Below are positions 1-6,399 of a stretch of DNA of 21,314 bases, one piece after another; within the stretch, counting starts at the first letter, position 1; each line of letters begins with the position of its first letter. The DNA comes from Bacillota bacterium (GTDB lineage: Bacteria; Bacillota; Clostridia; Peptostreptococcales; Anaerovoracaceae), in contig JAQXSU010000126.1 in NCBI GenBank assembly GCA_029219125.1, positions 1-21,314 on the forward strand, in the 5' to 3' direction. The position numbers were made by a program, and so were the translations under genes. The notes under the pieces are model-generated. The model was not told where the DNA came from and did not search any database. It saw nothing but the letters and a program-made list of their open reading frames with translations.

Positions 1-372
1 CTGGCAGCGTTCTGGTTCCTGCATTTTTACGGCAGCAACCTGGCGCCGTTTCCGTGGTTCGGCAAGTTCAGCTTTGACTCCTCGGAACTGCCCATTGTCA
101 CCACATACCTGCTGTATCTGCCGATTTTCATTCTGTTTATGAAAAAAAATCCGCAGCTGGGCGTGGTAAAGCGGTTTGTGGTTCCGTCGCTGGCCGTCTG
201 CGGCAGTATCTTCATGGTGTGTGCGGCCATTTACGCCCATGGCGTGAAGCCGTATCTGGCAGCGAAAGCAGCGGGAGAATTTTCCCTGCCGGTGCTGTTT
301 TATCTGATTCTGTTCCTGATCATAGCGGCGGCAGGCGTCCTGATGAACGAAGACAGGAGGCAGAAAAAATAA
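1..372 (+). CDS. C-terminal part of an APC-like amino acid permease (5' truncated by the window)
   Basis: The reading frame is open from the first base and ends in TAA at 370-372, giving the last 123 residues of a longer protein. Three strongly hydrophobic stretches are visible (around residues 39-48, 57-71 and 97-111), separated by short charged loops, and the chain ends in a basic tail (NEDRRQKK). This is the pattern of the last membrane helices of a multi-pass inner-membrane transporter. The loop FMKKNPQLG followed by a hydrophobic VVPSLAVCGSIFMV segment resembles the C-terminus of Clostridia APC-superfamily amino acid permeases, from memory of the family. The substrate cannot be inferred. 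An internal ATG at 139 is in frame but has no reason to be the start, since the frame upstream is equally hydrophobic and coding-like. It could be another polytopic transporter family. Confidence 0.6.
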   Translation: MAAFWFLHFYGSNLAPFPWFGKFSFDSSELPIVTTYLLYLPIFILFMKKNPQLGVVKRFVVPSLAVCGSIFMVCAAIYAHGVKPYLAAKAAGEFSLPVLFYLILFLIIAAAGVLMNEDRRQKK

Positions 373-393
373 AACCGGGGAAACGGATTTTGC

Positions 394-429
394 GAAGAAA
401 TATAAGAAATAGAAGAAATAGAAGAAATT
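394..429 (+). repeat. Four tandem 9-bp repeats in the spacer before the FHA-FtsW gene
   Basis: Four consecutive 9-mers fill this spacer exactly: GAAGAAATA, TAAGAAATA, GAAGAAATA, GAAGAAATT. They are followed at once by the purine-rich ribosome binding site AAAAGGGGG. The repeat makes a 36-bp purine-only-like leader with very little secondary structure. No promoter is visible in it. Similar short duplications occur in other spacers of this window. Confidence 0.85.
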
Positions 430-447
430 CAAAAGGGGGTGTCGGGT

Positions 448-2166
448 TTGACCATGATTTTTACACAGCTGGTGCGCTGGGTGTTCGTGATTCTTGCGAT
501 TTACATTCTGGCGCGCTCTATCCGCTCACTGCTGCAGACAAAAAATCCGGCAGAAGTCTGGGCGTATCTCCACCTGGAGACTTTGGTGCCGCAGGAGGAC
601 GGACAATTTGAAAGCCAGGAGATCAGCGTGCCTCTGACCCACTGGGAAAACGTGATCGGACGGGCGAGGAGCTGCGATATTGCCGTGGGGGACGGCACCA
701 TATCGCGGAACCACGGGATTCTGATGCGGGATACTGCAGGACGCTGGACCTACCGGGATCTGGGCTCGAAAAACGGAAGCTTTCTCAACGACAGACAGAT
801 TACCGAGCCCATGAAGCCGGTACCGGTGGAGTTTGGCGATGAAATCCGCATGGGTCTGACCACCTGCAGTCTGCTTCCCATCAGTCTGGAGGAAAAGAAT
901 AACAATATCAAAATGCGCCGTTCCGATACCCGGCCTGTTTCCGCAGGTCCGACGCTGGCGGCGCTGACGCTGTTTCAGATCCTGACGGCGTTTCAGCTGG
1001 TGATTGCCCTGCCGGAGGAAGCTATGGCATCTGTAGTGACGGCTTTCGGCGGGCTGATTTTGCTCATGTGGGGCTATGTGGGGGCGCTGCGGTCCATGAA
1101 GCAGAAGGCTTTCGAGATGGATACCATTGCGTTCTTTCTCTCCACCCTCAGCCTGGCGGTGGTTGCATCGTCCAACAGCGATGCGTTAGTGAAGCAGCTG
1201 ATTGCCGTGGCCCTGGGTGTTGTGGGCATGTTTGTGATCTGCATGATTCTGCGGAATCTCGAATTGACAAAATCCATGCGCTGGGTACTTCTGGCAGGTT
1301 CTGTGGTGCTGCTGCTTGCAAACCTTGTGTTCGGCTCTTTCGCCTTCGGCGCGAAGAACTGGATCCAGATCGGCGGGCTTTCGTTCCAGCCGTCGGAGCT
1401 GACCAAGGTGGCCTTCATCTGGATCGGTGCCGCTACGCTGGACGAGCTGTTTGAGAAGAAAAACCTGACGGTTTTCATGATATTTTCGGCTTTCTGTTTC
1501 GGGTGTCTGGCCATCATGGGCGACTTCGGAACAGCCATCATCTTTTTTGTCACCTTCGTGGTCATCGCATTCCTGCGAAGCGGTGATTTTTCCAAGCTGA
1601 TCCTGCTGACAGGGGCGGCGTTCGCCGGCGGCCTGCTGCTGCTCCGGTTCAAGCCGTATATCGCCAGCCGGTTCGCGTCCTGGGGACATGTCTGGGATCC
1701 GTCCTTTGTGGATGCGGCAGGATTCCAGCAGAGCCGTGCCATGTGTGCGGCGGCCAGCGGCGGTCTGGTGGGCGTGGGTGCCGGCGGGGGCTGGCTGGAA
1801 AGTGTGCCCGCCGCCGATACGGATATGGTGTTCTGCGTACTGATCGAAGAGTGGGGACTGATCATTGCCCTGTTGGCAGTGGCCTGCATTGTGACACTTT
1901 CGATTTTCGCCGTCCGCTCCATCATGGAAGGCCGGTCCACCTTTTATACCATCGGCGCCTGCGGCGCCATGTCCATGTTTGTATTTCAGACCATGCTCAA
2001 TGTGTTCGGATCGGTGGATCTGTTTCCGTTCACCGGTGTGACGTTCCCCTTTGTCTCAAACGGGGGGACCAGCATGATGGTTTCCTGGGCCCTGCTGGCA
2101 TTTCTGAAATCTGCCGACACCCGGGAACGGGCCAGCATTGCAGTAAAGGCAGGTGAAAAGCTATGA
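448..2166 (+). CDS. FHA-domain SEDS protein (FtsW/RodA/SpoVE family peptidoglycan glycosyltransferase)
   Basis: SEDS proteins are membrane glycosyltransferases that polymerise lipid II into glycan strands together with a class B PBP. Numbering is from the GTG at 439. After one N-terminal membrane segment (about 6-30) comes a cytoplasmic FHA domain (about 70-140) with the expected GR at 74-75, the SRNH motif and KNGS at 111-114, the phosphothreonine-binding signature. About ten membrane helices follow. SEDS hallmarks are WDP at 419-421 in the large extracellular loop, the QQSRAM and GGLVGVGAGGGW segment, DTDMVFCVLIEEWG, and the C-terminal TGVTFPFVSNGGTSMMVSW. Three starts are possible: GTG 439 lies inside the ribosome binding site GGGGGTG (435-441); TTG 448 is spaced best; ATG 454 is slightly far. 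The stop overlaps the start of the PBP gene by 4 bp, implying translational coupling. The FHA domain suggests control by Ser/Thr phosphorylation, as known for other FHA-linked cell-wall proteins; the kinase is not in this window. Confidence 0.93.
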   Translation: MTMIFTQLVRWVFVILAIYILARSIRSLLQTKNPAEVWAYLHLETLVPQEDGQFESQEISVPLTHWENVIGRARSCDIAVGDGTISRNHGILMRDTAGRWTYRDLGSKNGSFLNDRQITEPMKPVPVEFGDEIRMGLTTCSLLPISLEEKNNNIKMRRSDTRPVSAGPTLAALTLFQILTAFQLVIALPEEAMASVVTAFGGLILLMWGYVGALRSMKQKAFEMDTIAFFLSTLSLAVVASSNSDALVKQLIAVALGVVGMFVICMILRNLELTKSMRWVLLAGSVVLLLANLVFGSFAFGAKNWIQIGGLSFQPSELTKVAFIWIGAATLDELFEKKNLTVFMIFSAFCFGCLAIMGDFGTAIIFFVTFVVIAFLRSGDFSKLILLTGAAFAGGLLLLRFKPYIASRFASWGHVWDPSFVDAAGFQQSRAMCAAASGGLVGVGAGGGWLESVPAADTDMVFCVLIEEWGLIIALLAVACIVTLSIFAVRSIMEGRSTFYTIGACGAMSMFVFQTMLNVFGSVDLFPFTGVTFPFVSNGGTSMMVSWALLAFLKSADTRERASIAVKAGEKL

Positions 2167-3479
2167 AGAAACTGGAACGCAGAGCGATTCTCTGTCTGCT
2201 GATGGCGGCATTCCTGGTGCTGGGTGTTCTGGTGTTTACCGTGCGCCTGGGCATGGAAGGAGGACAGTGGGCTTCCTATTATGCCAACCGCCACGTCTTT
2301 CGTGAAGGCGTTCTGTCGGTGGGAGCCGTCTATGACCGGAACGGCGAACTGCTGCTGGAAAACGATGAAGATGGTCAGCACTACAACGAAGACAGGGAGC
2401 TTCGCACCGCAAACCTTCACGTGACCGGGGATAAAGCCTCCAACATCGTCACCGGAGCCAACGTGGCATTCCGCAGCAAAATGATCGGCTATAACTTCCT
2501 CACCGGTACCACCGGTACCCTGCTGGACAAGCTGGGCAGCGGCAGGAAAGCCACCCTTACGGTGGATGCAGAGCTGAACCGTACTGCATACCGGGCGCTG
2601 GCCGGCCGCAGCGGTCTGGTCAGCGTATATAACTGGAAAACCGGAGAAATCGTCTGCCTGGTCAGCAGCCCGACCTTCGATCCGGCAGATGAAGCGGCTG
2701 CAGCCAATGCCAAATCCGGCTCCTATATCAATAAGGCCATTTCTTCCTGTCTGACGCCGGGTTCCATATTTAAGCTGGTGACCACGGCAGCAGCCATCGA
2801 AACCATTCCGGATCTGGAAAACTGGACCTTTACCTGTACAGGAAGATATGAGGTGGAAGGAGAGTATGTGACCTGCGGCAGTGCCCATGGCACCCAGAAT
2901 ATCTACGGCGCCCTGACCAATTCCTGCAACTGCGCCTATGCAGACCTGACACTGCAGCTGGGGCCGGAGGTTATGGACCGATATGCGGACCAGCTGGGCC
3001 TGACTTCATCTTATGACATCAACGGCATTCATTCTGCGGAAGGCCAGTTCCTCTTCGACGGTGCAGGAATCAACCGGGCATGGTCCGGTATCGGACAGTA
3101 TGAGGATCAGCTGAATCCGCTGTCCATGATGGTCTATATGGGTGCCATCGCCGGCGGCGGATCGGCGGCGAGTCCTGTGCTTCTGAAGGGAAGCCACGCC
3201 TCAGAGGTGGATCTGCTGAAGGAAGATACGGCATCGAAGCTTCGCAGTATGATGCGGAATAATGTGAAGGACGGCTACGGCGACGGGAACTTCCCGGGGC
3301 TGGAACTTCACGCGAAAACAGGAACTGCCGAGGTAGGCACCGGCAGGACGCCTCACGGCTGGTTTACCGGCTTCAGCGGGGACTATGCCTTCATCGTCTG
3401 TGTGGAAAACGGCGGCAGCGGCATCGGAAGTGCCGCTCCGGTAGCCAACGCCGTGCTGCAGGAACTGAAAGAGGAATAA
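2163..3479 (+). CDS. Short class B penicillin-binding protein (peptidoglycan transpeptidase)
   Basis: This enzyme cross-links peptidoglycan outside the membrane and is the expected partner of the SEDS protein encoded just upstream. A single N-terminal membrane anchor spans about residues 8-28. The penicillin-binding motifs are complete: SIFK at 201-204 carries the acylated serine, SCN at 254-256 is the SxN motif, and KTGT is at 385-388. The 438-residue length is short for a class B PBP (usually 580-700). The N-terminal dimerisation domain is reduced to about 170 residues, as in the PbpA type that pairs with RodA in actinobacteria. The start ATG lies in the ATGA overlap with the upstream stop. 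The gene ends before a hairpin shared with the converging anti-sigma gene. Its exact role (division, elongation or sporulation) is not decidable here. Confidence 0.93.
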   Translation: MKKLERRAILCLLMAAFLVLGVLVFTVRLGMEGGQWASYYANRHVFREGVLSVGAVYDRNGELLLENDEDGQHYNEDRELRTANLHVTGDKASNIVTGANVAFRSKMIGYNFLTGTTGTLLDKLGSGRKATLTVDAELNRTAYRALAGRSGLVSVYNWKTGEIVCLVSSPTFDPADEAAAANAKSGSYINKAISSCLTPGSIFKLVTTAAAIETIPDLENWTFTCTGRYEVEGEYVTCGSAHGTQNIYGALTNSCNCAYADLTLQLGPEVMDRYADQLGLTSSYDINGIHSAEGQFLFDGAGINRAWSGIGQYEDQLNPLSMMVYMGAIAGGGSAASPVLLKGSHASEVDLLKEDTASKLRSMMRNNVKDGYGDGNFPGLELHAKTGTAEVGTGRTPHGWFTGFSGDYAFIVCVENGGSGIGSAAPVANAVLQELKEE

Positions 3480-3483
3480 TAAA

Positions 3484-3509
3484 GAAGAATAAAAAAGAGT
3501 AATAAAAAA
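3484..3509 (+). repeat. Two tandem 13-bp A-rich repeats after the PBP gene
   Basis: GAAGAATAAAAAA is followed directly by GAGTAATAAAAAA (11 of 13 identical). The A-rich end of the second copy runs into the 5' arm of the downstream terminator, and on the minus strand it supplies the T-run for the converging transcript. Confidence 0.7.
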
Positions 3510-3545
3510 GGATCGTCTGACATTTCCTGGTCAAACGGTCCTTTT
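3506..3545. terminator. Bidirectional rho-independent terminator between PBP and anti-sigma genes
   Basis: The arms at 3506-3521 and 3530-3545 form a 16-bp stem with one G-U pair and one mismatch around an 8-nt loop. AAAAGG begins the left arm and CCTTTT ends the right arm, so a U-run follows the hairpin on both strands (the minus strand also has the complement of the A-tract before 3506). It sits between two convergent genes, as expected for a shared terminator. Confidence 0.85.
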
Positions 3546-3573
3546 CGTTTGTTCTTAAATTTTCAGATTGTCC

Positions 3574-4926
3574 TCAGTCAAAAGTTTCTCCCGTCACAGT
3601 TTCCAGGAAACCTTTTGCATTGCTGCTGCCAATATGGAAGGTGAAATCCCTGCCCAGCATGGAAATCCACAGATAACCGTTGTCGCTGACACCGAATTTC
3701 ATCTGCGAGCCGGTCGGATTACTGCCGGATACGAAGAGTGCCTTGCTGTTTCCGTTGTTGAAGGAACTCTTGGCGGCTCTTTCAGCACTGCTCTGGCACA
3801 GAAGCCAGTTCCACACTGCGCTGCCCACATCGGTCTTGTAACTCTTATTGGAAGAGTAGCCCATATGGGAGATCTGACAGCGGACTGAACCGGAAAAACT
3901 GATGTTTCCGGAAAGACCCAGATCTGATACGAACTGTCCCAGCGTAGCTGGAGCGTAATCTGCATTGGCGTATATCAGCGGTTCCTTAAAGCCGTCCACA
4001 TCCAGTGCCACTACAGCATCGGAAGAAACGTTTTTCACCTTGCAGACCTTGGCTTTTACCTTGGCGGCATTGGTGGTGGAAGTCTGCGGCAGATCAATGG
4101 TGACAGTTTCCAGTGTGGTATCCACATCGGATTTGGATACGTAGCTGCTGACCACATAATTGCTGCCTGAGACAGAAATGGATGCAACCTGACTGCTGTT
4201 TACGATCTCATTGGTCCAGCTGATTTCAGCGGTGCCGGATGCGCCCGGCGTCACCTTGCCGTTATCTGCCGGCGGCTGCGTGGATTCATTTCCTTCACTG
4301 CCTGTGCCGCCATTGCTGCTGTTGCTGTTGCCGTTACTGTTGCTGCCGGAATTCGGATTATCAGAATTCTGAGAGCCTTCGCTGCCGGTGTTCTTGTCTG
4401 TCTTGCCGGTCTGATCCGTCTTGCCTGCACTGCTGTCTGTCTTGTCTCCTGTGTTGGAATTCTCTCCGGCCGGATCCGTGTCTTCCGGACTTTCACCGTC
4501 CTTCGAGCTGTCCGGATCTTCAATACTTTCACCGGATGGATCCTCTGAATTTCCCGGATGTTCCGTGCTGCTGTCCGGATCCGCAGGATTAACCACGCTG
4601 GAATCCGGGCCAATGACATTCTGAAGCAGATCACCTGCGTTGCTGTGATCCTTATCGCTGAGATCCAGAAGCGCGAAGGTGGATATCATAACAATAACGC
4701 TGGCTGCCACGGCTGTGCCGTAATACCATATTGATTTTTTCTTTGCAAAATGTTTTGTCCGGGCGGATTTCTCTTCGGCTGCCTGCCGGAAGGAAATCAC
4801 ATTCCCGCTTTCATGTTCTGTAACAGGGGAAGGCGACTCGAGGGCGATTTTGGCGAGCAGGTCTGCGACTACGTCATCAGACGGCTCCATCTGCGCCTTC
4901 ATGCTGCGAAAGATTTCGTCAGTCAT
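3574..4926 (-). CDS. Single-pass membrane anti-sigma-like protein with long extracellular Ser/Thr/Asp-rich linker and C-terminal sensor-like domain
   Basis: The gene follows and overlaps the ECF sigma gene by 8 bp, the usual arrangement of a sigma factor and its membrane-bound inhibitor. The N-terminal 62 residues are cytoplasmic and predicted helical. They contain no Cys and so no zinc-binding HxxxCxxC motif, which excludes the ZAS type. One membrane helix lies at about 66-88 after a basic KKK stop. Residues about 107-230 are a low-complexity, acidic, Ser/Thr/Asn/Gly-rich linker that could span the cell wall. Residues about 231-450 form a soluble extracellular domain. Its pieces PATLGQFVSDLGL and DNGYLWISMLGRDFTFHIG resemble the conserved outer domain of other Lachnospiraceae ECF partner proteins, as I recall them. 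The role as anti-sigma factor is inferred from position and topology; the signal sensed is unknown. Confidence 0.8.
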   Translation of the reverse strand: MTDEIFRSMKAQMEPSDDVVADLLAKIALESPSPVTEHESGNVISFRQAAEEKSARTKHFAKKKSIWYYGTAVAASVIVMISTFALLDLSDKDHSNAGDLLQNVIGPDSSVVNPADPDSSTEHPGNSEDPSGESIEDPDSSKDGESPEDTDPAGENSNTGDKTDSSAGKTDQTGKTDKNTGSEGSQNSDNPNSGSNSNGNSNSSNGGTGSEGNESTQPPADNGKVTPGASGTAEISWTNEIVNSSQVASISVSGSNYVVSSYVSKSDVDTTLETVTIDLPQTSTTNAAKVKAKVCKVKNVSSDAVVALDVDGFKEPLIYANADYAPATLGQFVSDLGLSGNISFSGSVRCQISHMGYSSNKSYKTDVGSAVWNWLLCQSSAERAAKSSFNNGNSKALFVSGSNPTGSQMKFGVSDNGYLWISMLGRDFTFHIGSSNAKGFLETVTGETFD

Positions 4927-5416
4927 ACGCTTCCTCCTTCAGTTTCTCCTTCATCATCTCACGGCCGCGCATCATCTGCACCTTTACCGTGGAAGGCTTC
5001 AAATCCAGCGCCTTGCTGATCTGATCCACGGACATGTCCTCGAAATAATGAAGGTGGAGAACGATTCGATATTTTTCAGGAAGTTCCTGCAGAGCCACGT
5101 AGACCGCATTCTCTTCCTTTGTTTCAAATTGGAATGAGCCTTCCTCCATTTCGTCAAGCGGCACTGTCCGTTTACGGTAAGTGCTGTCCACCACCCGCTT
5201 GGAACAGTTCATGGTCGTCCGGATGAGCCATGCCTTCCGATGCTCTTCATCATTGAACACAGGATTGGTCCTGAAATAGATCAGGAATACTTCCTGGAAG
5301 ATATCATCGGCATCGTCACGGTTCTTTACATAGGACAGAGCCACACTGTAAACAGTCCCCTTGTAACGCTGGATGACGGTCTCAATACTTTCGTTTTGAA
5401 CAAAAGTATCAGCCAT
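4919..5416 (-). CDS. ECF-type RNA polymerase sigma factor (sigma-70 family)
   Basis: At 165 residues this is the size of a minimal extracytoplasmic-function sigma factor, with region 2 and region 4 only. Region 2 (about 13-85) contains YKGTVYSVALSYVKNRDDAD followed by DIFQEVFLIYF, typical of core-binding and -10 recognition. Region 4 (about 105-160) contains LQELPEKYRIVLHLHYFEDM and the helix-turn-helix SVDQISKALDLKPSTVKVQM, which reads the -35 element. The start ATG (5414-5416) has an excellent ribosome binding site TAAGGAGGAC 5-7 nt upstream. It overlaps the downstream membrane gene, so the two are probably translated together and the sigma factor is held inactive at the membrane. The target genes are not known; the flanking peptidoglycan synthase genes and two-component system suggest envelope stress, which is inference only. 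Confidence 0.95.
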   Translation of the reverse strand: MADTFVQNESIETVIQRYKGTVYSVALSYVKNRDDADDIFQEVFLIYFRTNPVFNDEEHRKAWLIRTTMNCSKRVVDSTYRKRTVPLDEMEEGSFQFETKEENAVYVALQELPEKYRIVLHLHYFEDMSVDQISKALDLKPSTVKVQMMRGREMMKEKLKEEAYD

Positions 5417-5455
5417 CGTTGTCCTCCTTACATAATTAACTCAAACTTCTACCCC

Positions 5456-5466
5456 AAAAGGTTACA
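5456..5466 (-). promoter_or_regulatory. Candidate ECF-type -35 element for sigma/anti-sigma autoregulation
   Basis: On the minus strand this reads TGTAACCTTTT, about 40 bp upstream of the sigma start codon. An AAC-containing -35 element is characteristic of ECF sigma promoters, and ECF operons commonly autoregulate. No convincing ECF -10 (CGT-like) was found 15-17 bp downstream, so the call is tentative. Confidence 0.35.
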
Positions 5467-5547
5467 GTAAATTTAAAAAAATATATTCTGTGTCAAAATC
5501 CCACAAAACATGTTAAAATGATACTGCATAGAAAAATACGCCATAAT

Positions 5548-5576
5548 ATTATAGCAAAAAATGAAGAAGAAAACAA
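5548..5576 (-). promoter_or_regulatory. Housekeeping-type promoter reading toward the ECF sigma operon
   Basis: On the minus strand there is TTGTTT (5576-5571), a 17-bp spacer ending in TGC, and a perfect TATAAT (5553-5548), i.e. an extended -10 promoter. Transcription would start near 5541 and give a leader of about 125 nt before the sigma gene. Confidence 0.55.
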
Positions 5577-5581
5577 CCGGG

Positions 5582-5631
5582 CGTAAGAATTTTGTAAGAA
5601 ACGGACAAGCTGATTCGTAAGATTTATAAGA
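5582..5631 (+). promoter_or_regulatory. Direct GTAAGA repeats between divergent promoters, likely response-regulator binding sites
   Basis: GTAAGA occurs at 5583-5588, 5594-5599 and 5617-5622, with a related ATAAGA at 5626-5631. The first two copies are 11 bp apart and the third is 23 bp further on, so all lie on about the same face of the helix. OmpR/PhoB-family regulators, like the one encoded at 5689, bind tandem direct half-sites with this spacing. The first pair sits between the -35 boxes of two divergent promoters. Confidence 0.5.
5602..5630 (+). promoter_or_regulatory. Candidate promoter of the response regulator/kinase operon
   Basis: CGGACA (5602-5607, 4 of 6 to consensus), a 17-bp spacer and TATAAG (5625-5630, 5 of 6) precede the response regulator gene by about 60 bp. 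The weak -35 next to the GTAAGA pair fits an activator-dependent promoter. Confidence 0.4.
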
Positions 5632-5688
5632 TAAAGTGATAGTGTACCGGGGGAAAGACCATCTGCCCGGTTCGGATTGGAGGTTCCT

Positions 5689-6399
5689 ATGACAGAGAAG
5701 CAGCAGCTGAACATTCTGGTATGTGATGATGATAAGGAGATCGCAGGCGCCATTGAGATTTATCTGAGAAATGAAGGCTATCATGTGTTTAAGGCCTTCG
5801 ACGGATTTCAGGCCCTGGAGACGGCTCGGAGGGAAAACCTGCATCTGATCATCATGGATGTGATGATGCCCCATATGGACGGGGTGCAGGCTACCATGAA
5901 GATCCGGGAGGAAAAGAACATTCCCATCATCATGCTTTCTGCCAAATCGGAAGATTACGATAAGATCATCGGTCTCAACGTGGGGGCAGATGATTACGTG
6001 ACGAAGCCTTTCAATCCTCTGGAACTGATGGCCAGGGTCAAATCCCAGCTGCGGCGGTATACCCGGCTGGGGAGCATGAGTGCGGCGCAGATGTCGGGGG
6101 TGTACCAGTCGGGGGGACTGTCCGTGGATGACAACGAGAAGCGGGTCACGGTGGATGGAGAAGAGGTTCCGGTCACGCCCATCGAGTTCGGCATTCTGAA
6201 GCTGCTCACGGAGCACGCAGGCAGGGTGTTTTCCATGGACCAGATCTATGAAGCGGTCTGGCAGGAGCCGGCCTACAATCCGGAAAACACAGTGGCGGTT
6301 CACATCCGCCGGATTCGAGAAAAGATTGAAATTGACCCGAAAAATCCAAAATATTTAAAGGTGGTGTGGGGAATTGGATACAAAATTGAAAAATTATGA
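5689..6399 (+). CDS. OmpR/VanR-type two-component response regulator
   Basis: This is a 236-residue DNA-binding regulator. The N-terminal receiver domain (about 8-122) has the acidic pocket CDDDKE, the phosphoacceptor Asp57 in IIMDVMMPHMDG, and the conserved lysine K106 in VTKPFNPLELMARV. The C-terminal winged-helix effector domain (about 140-235) has PIEFGILKLLTEHAGRVFS, the recognition helix region NTVAVHIRRIREKIE, and the terminal VVWGIGYKIEKL wing. The ATG at 5689 is chosen over the in-frame TTG at 5677 because TTGGAGG at 5677-5683 is the ribosome binding site. The kinase frame begins before this gene stops, so the pair is cotranscribed and probably translationally coupled. The sequence is closest in style to VanR-like regulators found next to VanS-like kinases in Clostridia; a link to glycopeptide resistance is not implied. 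Direct repeats upstream suggest autoregulation. Confidence 0.95.
   Translation: MTEKQQLNILVCDDDKEIAGAIEIYLRNEGYHVFKAFDGFQALETARRENLHLIIMDVMMPHMDGVQATMKIREEKNIPIIMLSAKSEDYDKIIGLNVGADDYVTKPFNPLELMARVKSQLRRYTRLGSMSAAQMSGVYQSGGLSVDDNEKRVTVDGEEVPVTPIEFGILKLLTEHAGRVFSMDQIYEAVWQEPAYNPENTVAVHIRRIREKIEIDPKNPKYLKVVWGIGYKIEKL

Noticed and set aside
3568..3888. Plus-strand frame opposite the end of the anti-sigma-like gene
   Set aside because: The minus-strand frame is longer, has a good start context in the sigma operon and a membrane-protein layout; the plus-strand frame has no ribosome binding site.
5491..5496. Minus-strand TTGACA as the -35 of the ECF operon
   Set aside because: No acceptable -10 lies 16-18 bp downstream; the extended -10 promoter at 5548-5576 is better.
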